This document shows, in pieces, positions 1 to 14,698 of a stretch of DNA of 64,000 nucleotides. A model generated the notes under the pieces. It ran no database searches, was not told the origin of the DNA, and saw only the letters and a list, made by a program, of their open reading frames with translations. Position 1 is the first letter of the stretch; the number at the start of each line of letters is the position of its first letter. The position numbers and the translations under genes were made by a program. This DNA comes from Owenia fusiformis (Eukaryota; Annelida; Polychaeta; Sabellida; Oweniidae). The DNA is taken from the NCBI GenBank assembly GCA_903813345.2, contig CAIIXF020000002.1:23886455-23950454 (forward strand), written 5' to 3'.

Positions 1-368
1 TGCTCCGACAAGGAATACAAATCAGTAATGAAATTATCAACGGACTCACCGTCTTCTTGAATTCTTCTGTTAAATGTAGCACGTTCGAATATAACATTAC
101 GTCGAACAATGAAGTATTCTTGAAATTTTGCTTTGACGCACTTATAGTTTTCACTGTCTTCATCAGCTGCGGTAAAAGTAAAACTCTGGAAGATATCCTC
201 AGCGAATTCTCCCATATGGTAAATTAAACTGTTAATTTGAGTTTTATCTCCAGACTCATTTAGGTTTGAAGCTATCATATACCGCTCAAATCGCCTTATC
301 CATTTTGTCCATAACTCTGGCTTTGAGGAGTCCAATGGCTCAGGAGGTTGAACAAGCAGATTTGCCAT
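1..368 (-). CDS. gag-like protein of LTR retrotransposon, N-terminal part
   Basis: The frame is open from ATG at 368-366 to the window edge, about 122 residues. It starts MANLLVQPPEPLDSS and continues with a helical region containing WTKWIRRFERYMIASNL and FQEYFIVRRNVIFERATFN. This is the usual start of Ty3/Mag-type Gag proteins, with W and Y/F residues and the 'F..R....GES.D.F' pattern (here FNRRIQEDGESVDNF). Its likely role is to form the capsid-like particle. The rest, including any zinc knuckle, is outside the window. Confidence 0.7.
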   Translation of the reverse strand, partial: MANLLVQPPEPLDSSKPELWTKWIRRFERYMIASNLNESGDKTQINSLIYHMGEFAEDIFQSFTFTAADEDSENYKCVKAKFQEYFIVRRNVIFERATFNRRIQEDGESVDNFITDLYSLSE

Positions 369-618
369 ATTGATTTGGTACAGTTCACATATATCATATG
401 TTGTTGAATATTATAATATGCACATATATATACAGGAGTACTGTCTAGTAAGATCTAGTATGTTGAGATATGATATTTTCGAAAATATAACTTATTTTCC
501 GAGGAAAAATGTCACCTGGTTTTCAAAATATCCACAATAATCCATCAACATCGGCTCCCACTGTCGATTTTTACGCAGTTTGAACTGTCCTCAGTGTAGA
601 AATATATATCTGACACCA

Positions 619-795
619 TGTTCTGTTATAATATGACGACAATAACAATGTTTTATGTTGAGTTTTATGTCTATATTATACTTTGAAATATTTTACACAT
701 GTACATCAAGATGGCTGACTATATAAGTAAAGATGGCGCTCGTGCATACAGTATGTCACGAAATAAACACAAGTATAGTATCACGAAATAACACA
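619..795 (-). repeat. LTR of the partial retrotransposon
   Basis: On the minus strand the segment starts TGTGTTATTTCGTGA and ends AACAGAACA, immediately followed by the primer site. It carries a TATATAG-like box (near 720-730, minus). The outer end could be 793 or 795. The partner LTR is outside the window. Confidence 0.55.
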
Positions 796-849
796 ATCAA
801 ATATGATCAATCAGATAATACAACAGGGGTGGAGCAGCCCGATCTATGA

Positions 850-4641
<3,792 letters not shown>

Positions 4642-4671
4642 CAATAGATGTTCGTTTATCAATTAATCAAG

Positions 4672-4677
4672 AATAAA
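4672..4677 (+). terminator. Polyadenylation signal of ZNF330
   Basis: AATAAA lies 31 bases after the stop codon, in an AT-rich 3' untranslated region. A second AATAAA occurs near 4795. A very short 3' end is plausible for this gene. Confidence 0.6.
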
Positions 4678-4699
4678 TTAAATTGTAGTTTTCCTTGAT

Positions 4700-6249
4700 A
4701 TTTAATAATTCAATACATTTGGCACAAACAGTACATGTTCCATCATCACTTTTGAGTACTTTTTTACTGTAAAAATTATTGAGATATCCAATGAAATAAA
4801 GTAATGTAATGATGACAGAGATATATTGCCAAAATAAAGCAATGTTGTCAAAATAAAGCATAAAATGTTTTGTCAGTTCTATCCATACACACTGAGATAA
4901 TTACTGCAATGTGGAACGTCTTTTGTGTTAGTGTTCCACTTTGGACGTGCTCAATATTCAGAGGTCAATTTACATTCAGTTCATGAGAAAGGTGTTCCAC
5001 TTCCAGAGGCGTTCCACTTTGACTTTTTCACTTTAACTTTGACTATTGCTCCAATCTTGGTAATCCAGAGAAAAAATTAAGTAACATTTTCAGTTAGAAC
5101 TGACTCAGGTTTTATTAAGAGAAGTTACAGTCGTCGAAGTGAAAATGCCAAATTAATGATCACATAAGGTGATTTTTCAGGGTATAACTTAGTTAATGTT
5201 GTGATTTGATTTGACTTGATATATGATTTAGTGGAGCTCACTAAATATAGAATCATCATGACCATAAACAATTGAATATAAAATTCAATTGTAGAAATAG
5301 AACAGATCTGATTTTGTCTTATCTGCTATTCCATACAAGGTCATATCATTTAAAGTAGACGGCAACATCTACAAATAACATAAATAATGACAAACGATAA
5401 ACAAAAACAAAAACAATGTTTAATTTATTGTTTTTTTGACATTTGACAATAAATGTACAAATAACTGTAATTATACTAATTTCCGAGAATAAACCCATGT
5501 TCTTGTACGATCCAGCCAAACTTCCGATTCAAAACAATGGCCTTTCATGTAAGGTGGATATATGCATAGAAATCTACCGATTTGACCATGTTGACCTTTA
5601 TGAATGGAGTTTCCTGTCAGGAAAATGTGCCAGTTTTAATCATGATGTGCATTGTCCGTTGTTTGTGTCACCTGTTTAGAACTAATTGAAACAATATTTT
5701 GAAATCTAATTACCGATTGTGTCATTAATTTTTCTAATGAAATATGTCAGTTTTTATCTGTTAATTAGTATGTACATTGCTTATTTATTTTTTATTGTAC
5801 ACTCTCTTGCAATTACAATAAAACTTGTGGAAGCAAAAATGTTCTCCATGAAAGTGTTCCAAAAAAGTCAATAGGTTACATGAACGTAGCTCTGCCACTT
5901 ACTCTTTAACATCTATTGTAATGACTTTTACATGAATAAAATGTCAAAAGCAGAAGAACCTTTTTACGATAAATGATACATCGAAAAATAGAAAAAATGA
6001 AATATAAATTAGATACAAAAATTGCGACGTTCCTTCTTGAATTGTGTAGGAAACACGTGATATTTCATGATTTCGTTAGCGGCATAATTGTTTCCTTGTC
6101 CTCTCGCTAATTTAGGGACTTCCAAAGAAATGAGAAATCATGTTATTTCTTTTGAAAGTTAATTAAATTGGATTAGTTAACATAATTAAACTATTTATAG
6201 AATGTTTCAATTAAAGATGAAGATGTTTCTTCAGAATTTTGTAATGAAC
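4700..6249. other. Intergenic, no gene seen
   Basis: AT-rich sequence with short ORFs only. The longest, 78 codons at 5443-5679, has no recognisable domain, start context or repeat match within the window. No tRNA, long repeat or inverted repeat was noticed. Confidence 0.5.
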
Positions 6250-6545
6250 AATTACAATTTAAAACGTATAATTCAAACACGATCGTTTGAAAATATTAGC
6301 CAAAGATGTTTTGAATGATCGTCTATGTCAATAGCAATAACTTAAGATTTTTTGTAAGACACGGGACATACAACTTCACCTGTGCAAGCCTGTACCTGAT
6401 ACTCTTACTTTAGTGCAAAGAAATGTCTTTATTGAATACTTTAAATACAGGTTCCCAATATATCGCTTTTACCTTCTGCTGCATCTGTTTTACGTATTTA
6501 TTTGACCAAAATACTATTTTACTATCACTCTAGATTCAGAATTCT
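6250..6545 (+). repeat. Duplicated upstream block of CAP gene 1
   Basis: This segment is homologous to 17305-17672 upstream of CAP gene 2. Shared stretches include AACTTCACCTG and CCTTCTGCTGCATCTG. Each block lies 1-3 kb upstream of a CAP gene promoter, so it marks the tandem duplication unit and could hold shared regulatory DNA. The gene 2 copy has about 70 bp of extra sequence. Confidence 0.7.
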
Positions 6546-6691
6546 AACATGACTCTATTCACGCCTTCTATAAACTGTGAACAAAGTCAATATTTCACCC
6601 GGTTTGTATTCGTCGACACACAGCACCTGGTAATATGAGTCGTGTGACGTCAGAGCGGCGGGCCGTAGTAATGGCGGCGAATACGTACCTT

Positions 6692-6768
6692 AGGGCTAGG
6701 CACAAACGCTTTCGAACCCCTCAGTCCCTTTGATCGTTCGGGTACAGAAAGCGTTTGTGCCTAGCCCT
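6692..6768. other. Perfect 22-bp stem hairpin (possible small-RNA precursor or inverted-repeat relic)
   Basis: The left arm 6692-6713 (AGGGCTAGGCACAAACGCTT plus TC) is the exact reverse complement of 6747-6768, with a 33-base loop. The surrounding 100 bases are GC-rich compared with the window and contain CpGs. Such a perfect stem is unlikely by chance. A microRNA-like precursor and a small inverted-repeat element are both possible; neither is shown. Confidence 0.8.
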
Positions 6769-7603
6769 GCGGTATCTATTTGTCGATATAACACCTGCTC
6801 TTCCGTCTATATTTCTTAATTCGAATACATATTGTTTAAATACTTCATACAAGAAGTCTCATTAATATCTATTATAGGCATAGCTAATATCTTATTGTCC
6901 GGAGGATACCAATTATTTGACACCATGCCGGCAACTGTATGTTTTTATGACTGCCTTTTGAAAATACTAATTAAGGCACCCCTTGTGCAATTTTTGACAA
7001 TTTGTGAATTAACAATACTGTATACTGTATGTCAATTCGACAACGGTGTCGGAGAATACACATATTTGATAAAACGGATATTTTATCTACCCTGCGCCCA
7101 GAGTCTATTTATAAACTGAAGACGAAACCCTCTTTTAAGAAGCGAAGTCGAACGAATACAAAGGGTATATTTTATCGTATAAGTAAGACATACGAAATCC
7201 TGCCCCTAGTTCCACATACATTTTACTAACAAGCTGGAAGATACACGATTGGTTAAACAATGTGAATATCACGGCAATGATTTTTTTCATAATTCACCCA
7301 GATTTTTGATGAATTCGGATTTTCCTAATCATATAATGACACGCCGTTGATGCATATGCCCACTGTATGTATGTATAGGGGTGGTTGGGCCAAAACGTCC
7401 ATTTTTGTTTGCTTTAATTTTTCGATTCGATTTCAATAGTATTTTGACAGGGATTGCAGCAATAAATTTTGCAATCGATCCCACAATGGCATAAATAAAT
7501 TGATTTCTGCAGCTCCATCAAAAAGTATTTCTCAAATATACGCATTATTGAAAGTTATCGCAAAATAAGAAATATGGACGTTTTTTCTGGCCCACTCTGC
7601 AGA

Positions 7604-7612
7604 TATATAAAG
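7604..7612 (+). promoter_or_regulatory. TATA box of CAP gene 1
   Basis: TATATAAAG lies about 30 bases upstream of a conserved CATTCATTCG stretch that is probably the transcription start. The block from about 7580 to 7694 is conserved with 20080-20184 upstream of the paralogue. The non-coding first exon runs to about 7694 with donor GTGAGC. The second exon starts after the acceptor at 7982. Confidence 0.8.
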
Positions 7613-8025
7613 GGTGTCGATAACCATTTGACCATTCATTCGATATCCAAAGCAGACTGAACTTCTCCACTCCGACACAGGATTTCATAGAAAGGTGAGC
7701 AGTGCATAATGAATATTTTTTATTAATTCAATTTTACATTTCGCATCAACGTCATCGAAACATTGCCAAGGATTTCAGAGGTACCTAAAAAACTCTCAAT
7801 GTTAAATCGTATGCATCTAGACTTGTTAAGGAATGAGCATGAAATATCATCAGATAAAATATCAAGAATTTCTATAATCTTTTTTAAGAAATGAGCATAA
7901 AATTTCAGCAATTATGCACTCCCCGAACTACAGATCTTCAAATACAATATCAAGAATTTCTATAATCTTTTTTTCATTTCAGTTAAATACAACTGAGTGT
8001 TCAAGCTGGTAATTGGTGACAAATA

Positions 8026-11000
8026 ATGGAATTGTTTCACTGGAATTGTGTATTCCTCGTGGTCGTTACGTGGGTTTACGTTGTCTCCGCAGACTACAAA
8101 GTCATTTACAAAAGGAAAAAGGTAACCGAATTTCAAACATAAAAAATATCAGATATTCGATAATAAAATTTTGGAGAACCTTACCAAAAGTCGCGAAACA
8201 AATCGAAAAAATAAAAAGTTCAAGGATTTTTTTAGCAAATGACCGATTAATATTACTGTTTTTTAAAATCGTCGTAAAAATAACCTGGGAAAGCATACAG
8301 ATGGTCACCTTATTATGCCGTAGCAACACACTATTCAGGGAAAACAATGAAGACATTTTATTAACATATTATCTTATTATGTCGATTAACTAACCATAAC
8401 GTTTATGCCACACTAAGTCAAATCTCTAAGAGATAAAAAAAAGAAAAAGAAGAAAATAATCACAAACATCTGAAATAGCTCAATGAAAAAATGCGTTATT
8501 TTATTGATTGAACATTTGTTGGGATAATTTTTCAAAAAGTAGACTATTAAAGAAATTACAATGACACTTTATAGAATTTTTCAGTGAAACATGCTGTACA
8601 TAACGAATTAACTTATTTTCAACAACCTTTAATCAATGCTATCATCATGTATAGCACAAAACACTGATAAACTAGTATTATTTAAGAATTATTTGCGATT
8701 CTACAGCTTGAAGGGTTAAATTTTTGAAGAGTATCAACCCCTGTACATGGGGTATTACCAGACCTCATGCCCGGTGTAAAAGGGTAGGTGGTCCTGGTCA
8801 GGGCCAATAAGGGCCGTAAGGTAAGGGGACCATAATCCCAAGGGGACCATAATAATTTTACACCGGATCTCATGATACAGTAAGCTTGCTCTGTGGAAGC
8901 ATGGCTAAGGTACGGGGTCGGGACTATATGTATTAGCTCAGTGAGCTCGGCGGATTATCCATCCTCAAATGCTAGTACTATAAAACCACCATTGAATAAT
9001 TGTGAATGTTTTTTATATATATATATCTATTTTTTTTTTTCGTCTCACAGCAGATTTATTTTACAAATACTAGTAGTACTAAAATATCATTAAAACACAG
9101 CCCCAGCCAGTGCGGCTTATGAGAGACGTTTCTATTTTGTAATCGCACCAAATGATATCTTACTTCTTGCATTTTTGACGAAATTCTCTTATCAGGCTAG
9201 TTATTTGGATCATCTCTTTCTTTAGTGCGATATTGAAGCGAATGCTCCTGTTCCAAGGGGTTGTTTAAGGAGAGAAGGAGAGAAGGTGGGTAAACTTAAG
9301 GGAACAAAAATCATTCTCGATGGCATCTGCCAGGAAGGAACAAGACCCGATTGTGGCAAAATGGATGCAAAAAAGAAACAATCCTCCGGTCGGAAATATG
9401 TTAGATGCTACTGTAGATCTTATACAACTAAACCAACTCAACCAACAACCACACTCCCAACTGACCCGCCAACTGAGCCGCCAACCGCTACCCCAACTAA
9501 ACCGTTAACTGAGCCGCCAACTGAACCACCAACCGAGCCCCCAACTGAGCCGCCAACTGAGCCCCCAACCGAGCCCCCAACTGAGCCACCAACCAAGCCG
9601 CCAACTGAGCCACCAACCGAGCCACCAACTGAGCCGCCAACTGAGCCCCCAACTGAGCCACCGACTAAGCCACCAACCGAGCCGCCAACTGAGCCACCAA
9701 CTGAGCCACCTACCGAGCCCCTAACTGAGCCCCCAACCGAGCCCCCAACTGAGCCGCCAACTGAGCCCCCAACTGAGCCACCCACTGAGCCACCAACCGA
9801 GCCGCCAACTGAGCCACCAACCGAGCCCCCGACTGAGCCACCAACCGAGCCCCCGACTGAGCCGCCAACTGAGCCCCCAACTGAGCCACCGACTAAGCCA
9901 CCAACCGAGCCGCCAACTGAGCCACCAACCGAGCCCCCAACTGAGCCACCAACCGAGCCCCCAACTGAGCCACCAACCGAGCCACCAACCGAGCCCCCAA
10001 CTGAGCCATCAGATTTCAATATGCAATGTACTAGCAAGCATAATGAGGTCCGTAACCTCCACCTCAGTACCGACCCACTGAGTTATAACTCTGCATTGGC
10101 TGCAACTGCACAAGCTTGGTCAGATGACTTAGCTGCGAGACATGCTTTCGAGCACAGTGATGGATCAAACAACGCATTTAGGTATCCGAGTTCCGGAGAG
10201 AATCTATACAAGTCGACAACTACCTCCACACCTCCAACTTTAGAAGTAGCCTGTGTAGCTGCTATTAAAAATTGGTACGATATCATTTTAAGCTTTGTGG
10301 GGAATGTCACTTCGAGCTTATTATTTCTGTCCCTATCTTATTTTAATGGGAAGTATTATGAAAATTAATAAATCGTCAATTGATTGTGTTAAATGGTCAG
10401 AATCGTCAACTGGGCACATCTAAAATTAGCGTTAGCAGATACTATTACTTTTCGTTAGCGAAAATAGCCATAGTACTAATTTTATCCAAATTATCACTTT
10501 TACCGCTAATATATGCTAATTTGCCAATTCCTTTAGTTCTACATTTAGATTTAAATGTTTATCCTTATTATCGTAATTGATTTGTTAACCCTGTTATCAT
10601 CTGCTTATTCGGTTTCCAATCCTGGCATTGAGTTCTGGAGTTGAACAGGCTTGAGACGATGTCGTCTTGGACAGACTCTCCTTCTAAACATCACGGTTGT
10701 TAGAGGTTAGGGATACAGGGTCTTAAAGCAAGACTAGAGACGATGATAAGAAATAGTATGGGACAGGGTTGTTATCATTTGTACCACTTTTATCGCTATA
10801 TTATCAATATTCTTGCTTATTGTGATGCCTAAATGGTCTTTCATTCTGAAACACATTTTTGAAAGAAAAGTTTTAACTCGTTAATCCTTGGCTTGACTTA
10901 TATTATTCAATGCAATATTTCACTCGAATCATTGATTTTGAAGGAATATCAATCAAGAATATCTATGAGGTGAGAAGGTTCATCTGTTTCTCTGGTCCCA

Positions 11001-14000
11001 AGCCAAGAAATGGACTTGATTTGTGGGGGAGGGGGCTTTATCTGAGTTATCATGGAATAAAAACGTTATTCAATGATTTCTCATGAAATACAGACCTTCT
11101 CGGGAAGAATATTTTCTGTATTTCACTCGAATCATTGAATAACTTATATTATTTTATGATTCGAGTGGATTACAGAAACCATTTTGTCCAAGAAAGTTTG
11201 AAATACGGACTGCCAAGGCAGAATATTTTCTTATTCCATGATCAAGAAAAAACTCAATTTTATCCGATAGCTGGCAAAAACGCCATGTAGGTCTTATTGT
11301 AGCTCTGGTATTGGATTTTTGACGTGCATCTTTAAAGTCAAATGTCAATACTCGTATATTATGTTACCGATCTCTGTTATATTTGTATCACTTGCTAGTG
11401 CCCCTACCTAAAAAGGCTCCTTTTTAAAAAAAATTCAATTTCATCAGCTGAAGTGCAGCGAATCGCTTTTTCAACTCAGTCTTCGTCTGCCATATTGGCT
11501 TCAAGAAAACAATGTGCAGTTTCAAGTTGCTCGCTCTTTTATTCACGGATACACTATGTGTTTTATCCTAAACATATTGATTGCCCAGATCACAGTATCA
11601 TTTCCTGAAATATAAATCAGTTATTTATACGGTCAAGTACGGTGACGTAATTTTCGCTTTGCATCCCACGCTAAGTTTAGATTGCGTGCAGGGGAGGGGG
11701 GATTGCGTGTAAATATAGAATATATTTAAGTCACATGGACCAATCAGGTTGCAGGGAATTTTACAATCATGAAATAAACTCTCAGTATTTAACAGTGTGA
11801 TAATTGATAGTTCCACACGCCATGAAAATGCAGGATATATTATCATCATGTGGGCCAATCAGATCGCTAGAATTGTCACCATTGTTGAATATTTCTCCAT
11901 GTCATACCCACCTCATCAATGTATGTCTTTCCTTTATAAGGTACAACGAAATCAATTACTACAGTTATGCGACGACGTATTCAACGGATCCTACAAAGCA
12001 AACGGGACATTTTACACAAGTAAGTGTGGACCGGATTTATTAAATAGTAATCATCAGACTTCCATTTTGTTCCTAATTTATTGGAATTGATTTCCTTAAA
12101 AATGCCATGCATGGTTCTTCCAATAACGTTTTTCTAGTGCACTATGTTAATTACTTTAGAGAACGGGGATAGTGTTGATCGAGATGCGATAAAGTTAACA
12201 TTAAACGCTATTTTACGATTTTGAAATTTTGCAGCTGATATCTTTTCACGGCTATTAATTTTCGCGGATTTCTGACTTCTCAAAATTTGTCAAGCTTTTT
12301 AAATTTGCTACTTAATGTACGAAGATGACCCTTCCACTTCAATATCAGTCATGTTTTGCTCTTCACCCGGATATTTTGAGCCAATTTGACCCATTTTGTG
12401 AGAATGTTCATATTAATTACAATTTTTCAGAACCCGAAATGTAAGATTACAGTAACCTCGCTACCTTTCATTGCGCAGCATCGGACGAAGAACGTCAACA
12501 TTGAGTGAAATACATGAATTTTTGTGGAATTTCGCGACAGTATTTCGCGAATTAGAACTATTAGAATTTTCCAATACTCGCAAAAAGCGGGAAATATAGT
12601 AACATGCACAAATTACCGCGAGTACAGTATCTTTAAAAAATAAGACTAAAAATATATTTCAGCAAACGAGAGCTTCAATAATGATGAAATATATGTACTG
12701 AAGCGATATGTTATAAGATTCCAACATCCCTTTAAAATGTATGAGTGTTAGTTGTGTCTCTTGTATACTGTAGAAGCCCATGAACAGAAATCAAGTGTCT
12801 AGTCAAATTTTTATGTACAGGGTGTCTCGTATGTACACTCCCCTCCATAAGTTTGGCAACCTTTTTCCCCCATTGAACTACGTGTTAAAGCCTCTTTACG
12901 TTTGAATTTTTATTTACTTAACCGGCGATGAAATAACTTATAATATTAATGGAAACGTAACTTGACTTTATTTCCAATACCTCCAAATTTTCTCAATTTT
13001 TTTCTTTAATTACAATAGGTCGAAAATTGATGATAAATTTGATAAATTTTTGAAAATCGTCATTCCCATGTAATCCAATGGGAAATGAAGGGTTCGGGGC
13101 AAATCAGAAATCAGGATATCTTTTCAGTAAAAGATTCAGCAAAAAATATTTTTATATAGAAAATTGAATTATCTAACTTTTTGAACACTAAGTGTTTAGT
13201 TTATTTGATGAATATTAAAAATACAGCGCTTCAAAGTCATTTTTGAAAATAATTTTTCGCCTCCTGTGTTATTTCAATGGGAGAGTTTTTTTGAAAAACA
13301 ATTTTGATTTTAAAGCCCTATAACTTTGTTGAACCTGAAGAAACATATCAATTTTTTGTTAAATAAAGTTAGCAAATTCAATTGCCTGCCTAACTCGTAT
13401 TTTTGCAAGGACTCGGATGGATGGATATTCTGTCATATGACTTGCGGCAAACCTACCATTTCCCATTGGTTTACATGGGAATGTCGATTTTCAAAAATTC
13501 ATCAAATTTATCATCAATTTTCGACCTATTGTAATTGAGGAAAAAAATTGAGAAAATTTGGAGGTATTGGAATTAAAGTCAAATTACGTTTCCATCAATA
13601 GTATAAGTATTTTCATCGCAGGTTAAGTAAATAAAAATTCAAAGGTAAAGAGGCTTTAACAAGTAGTCCAATGGGGGAAAAAAGGTTGCCAAACTTATGG
13701 AGGGAAGTGTATGCACCCCCATAAACTCACATGTAGCATCGCTATCCTATCATACCATTTTGTTCTTCATGGAAAGTTGCATTGGATTGCAAAGTTTCAG
13801 AATCCAGGGGTGTCCCTGGAAAAATATGCAATGCATCAACGTTTGCGGGTACAGGGTCATTTAGAGGGTAAGTTCTGGTCATTTTTGGACTCAGTCCGGT
13901 GATCTGTTCACTTGTCTCATACCCATTTTTAGTGATAGAGGTCGCACCAGGGTCCCTGATACAGCCTCCCTATAAGTCACTGCAAGAATCCTATATATAT

Positions 14001-14611
14001 ATCTTTGTAAATAACTGTTACACTCGTGTGCACTGAACTCATGAGTGATAACTGCTAGAATATGCAATACAGAAACTAAATGTTACTGGATTCTGAAACT
14101 TTGCAATAATATGTAACTTTCCATTAGGAACAAAATGATACATACCATGATAGGGTAGCAATGCTACATGTATGAGTGTATTGGGGGGATGCATACATAT
14201 GAAACACCCTGTATTATATATCTTAAAATCACCTTACATTTATGAAAAGTATGACTTATTTCTCATTTTTATATTCATTATTTTGATTACAGGTGGTTTA
14301 AGTTGCGAACCTTTTAGGCGGAATTCTTAGATTTTTGACAAAAAATGATACTTCGAGCCTCACTGAAAAGCTGTACTGTTATTTATTGACGACTCTCGTA
14401 TTCCTAACAGGTTGTTTGGAAAGCTACCACTGAAGTTGGGTGTGGGGTAACTCAAGTTCAAAGCGCTGATGCCAGTCGAACAGAAACCTACGTGGCATGT
14501 CAATATCTTCCAAGTGGGAATTTCAACTTAAAACTACCAACAGATGAAAGTTTTGAAGCCTCGAGATTAAGAAATTGGGGAGAAAACGTTTTGCCTTTAA
14601 AAAGACGCTGA
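8026..14611 (+). CDS. Secreted CAP/SCP-domain protein with TEPP mucin-like stalk, copy 1
   Basis: Coding exons are 8026-8121, 9226-10274, 11941-12019 and 14411-14611, after a non-coding exon about 7635-7694; together 474 residues. Order of parts: signal peptide (1-22, cleaved after VSA), a basic domain with six cysteines (C33 to C95, ending RCYCRSY), a Thr/Pro/Glu stalk of about 45 TEPP units (about 98-293), then a CAP domain. CAP landmarks are HNEVR, HAFEHSDG, GENLY, NWYNEINYY, GHFTQVVWKATTEVGCG and YVACQYLPSGNF. The four usual cavity residues (two His, two Glu) all appear present. The protein should be extracellular and O-glycosylated on the stalk; the CAP domain's target is unknown. The exon 3 donor is TG|GTACGA and exon 4 begins G|TACAAC, giving W-Y-N-E. 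Reading through the donor instead gives a false C-terminus. All phases agree with copy 2. Confidence 0.9.
8771..8866. mobile_element. Short MITE, family A copy 1 (TIR CCGGTGTAAA)
   Basis: The segment starts CCGGTGTAAAAGGGTAGG and ends TTTTACACCGG. It shares internal blocks ('GGGACCATAAT', 'AAGGGCC') with the copies at 16670-16848 and 39847-40019. This copy is internally deleted, about 96 bp against about 175 bp. It lies in the large intron before the stalk exon. Confidence 0.8.
9040..9130 (-). mobile_element. LINE 3'-end fragment
   Basis: The reverse complement contains CTCTCATAAGCCGCACTGGC followed by a GGCTGTGTTTT motif and a tail with 'GTGAGACG'. It matches the 3' untranslated end of the LINE fragment at 19211-19320, whose sequence reads CTCTCATAAGCCGGTGCCGG. 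It is a very short, 5'-truncated insertion of the same family in the opposite orientation. Confidence 0.7.
9430..10008 (+). repeat. 12-bp coding minisatellite (TEPP stalk, CAP gene 1)
   Basis: About 45-48 tandem copies of CCAACYGAGCCN encode the stalk. A few units read TKPP or TEPL. Third-position variants (ACT/ACC, CCA/CCC/CCG) form higher-order patterns, as expected from unequal exchange. The long minus-strand ORF of repeated GSVG is only its reverse complement. Confidence 0.95.
11113..11178. other. Intronic hairpin with 23-bp stem
   Basis: The left arm 11113-11135 (TTTCTGTATTTCACTCGAAT plus CAT) pairs with 11156-11178 with two mismatches and a 20-base loop. The size resembles a microRNA precursor. 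Part of the arm also recurs at about 10917-10935, so it may instead belong to a local repeat. Confidence 0.6.
12818..14211. mobile_element. Inverted-repeat transposon (outer), Tc1/mariner-like ends, split by a nested element
   Basis: The ends read TA|CAGGGTGTCTCGTATG and CATATGAAACACCCTG|TA. Inside the nested insertion, 13712-13810 is an imperfect reverse complement of about 14085-14195 (shared blocks such as 'ACATGTAGCAT' and 'TGGATTCTGAAACTTTGCAA'). No transposase is encoded, so it is a non-autonomous element with flanking TA. It lies in the last intron of CAP gene 1. Confidence 0.75.
12836..13709. mobile_element. Nested Tc1/mariner-like MITE with about 250-bp terminal inverted repeats
   Basis: The ends are TA|CACTCCCCTCCATAAGTT and AACTTATGGAGGGAAGTG|TA. 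Inversion continues for about 250 bp on each side ('TTGGCAACCTTTTT', 'AAAGCCTCTTTACGTTTGAA', 'CCTCCAAATTTTCTCAATTT'). The 370-bp centre is also partly self-complementary. There is no transposase ORF. A related centre sequence appears near 61550-61640. Confidence 0.85.
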
Positions 14612-14692
14612 AGCTTCCGACAGCTTTTATTGGCAGAATCCAACAATTTTTGCTTATGCTCTTTTTCTAAGTTCATGTATATGATGTAAATA

Positions 14693-14698
14693 AATAAA
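14693..14698 (+). terminator. Polyadenylation signal of CAP gene 1
   Basis: AATAAA in 'GATGTAAATAAATAAAATG' lies about 80 bases after the stop. The 3' untranslated region is conserved in copy 2, whose signal is at 37843-37848. Confidence 0.75.

Larger units (their letters stand above)
1..795 (-). mobile_element. Ty3-type (Mag-like) LTR retrotransposon, 5' part only, cut by window edge
   Basis: Reading the minus strand from 795 down gives an LTR of about 177 bp, then a primer-binding site, an untranslated leader and the start of a gag-like reading frame that runs off the window at base 1. The primer site (602-618, minus) begins TGGTGTCAG directly after the LTR's terminal CA, a form seen in Mag-group elements. 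The rest of the element lies outside the window, so intactness and target duplication cannot be judged. It lies just upstream of the first visible ZNF330 exon in opposite orientation, probably inside that gene's intron. Confidence 0.75.

Noticed and set aside
6705-6745. tRNA-like TTCGAACCCC near the 6.7-kb hairpin
   Set aside because: No acceptor, D or anticodon arm could be built around it on either strand.
8682-8873. 63-codon ORF over 8682-8873 (minus)
   Set aside because: It overlaps the MITE and is a chance frame.
9438-10037. 199-codon minus-strand ORF of repeated GSVG
   Set aside because: It is the reverse complement of the TEPP coding minisatellite; 12-bp repeats keep several frames open. 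No start context or splice support.
10275-10368. Alternative C-terminus of CAP gene 1 by reading through the exon 3 donor
   Set aside because: The read-through lacks the GHFTQ and YVACQY motifs, while splicing to 11941 restores W-Y-N-E and the full domain in phase, as in copy 2. An intron-retention isoform cannot be excluded.
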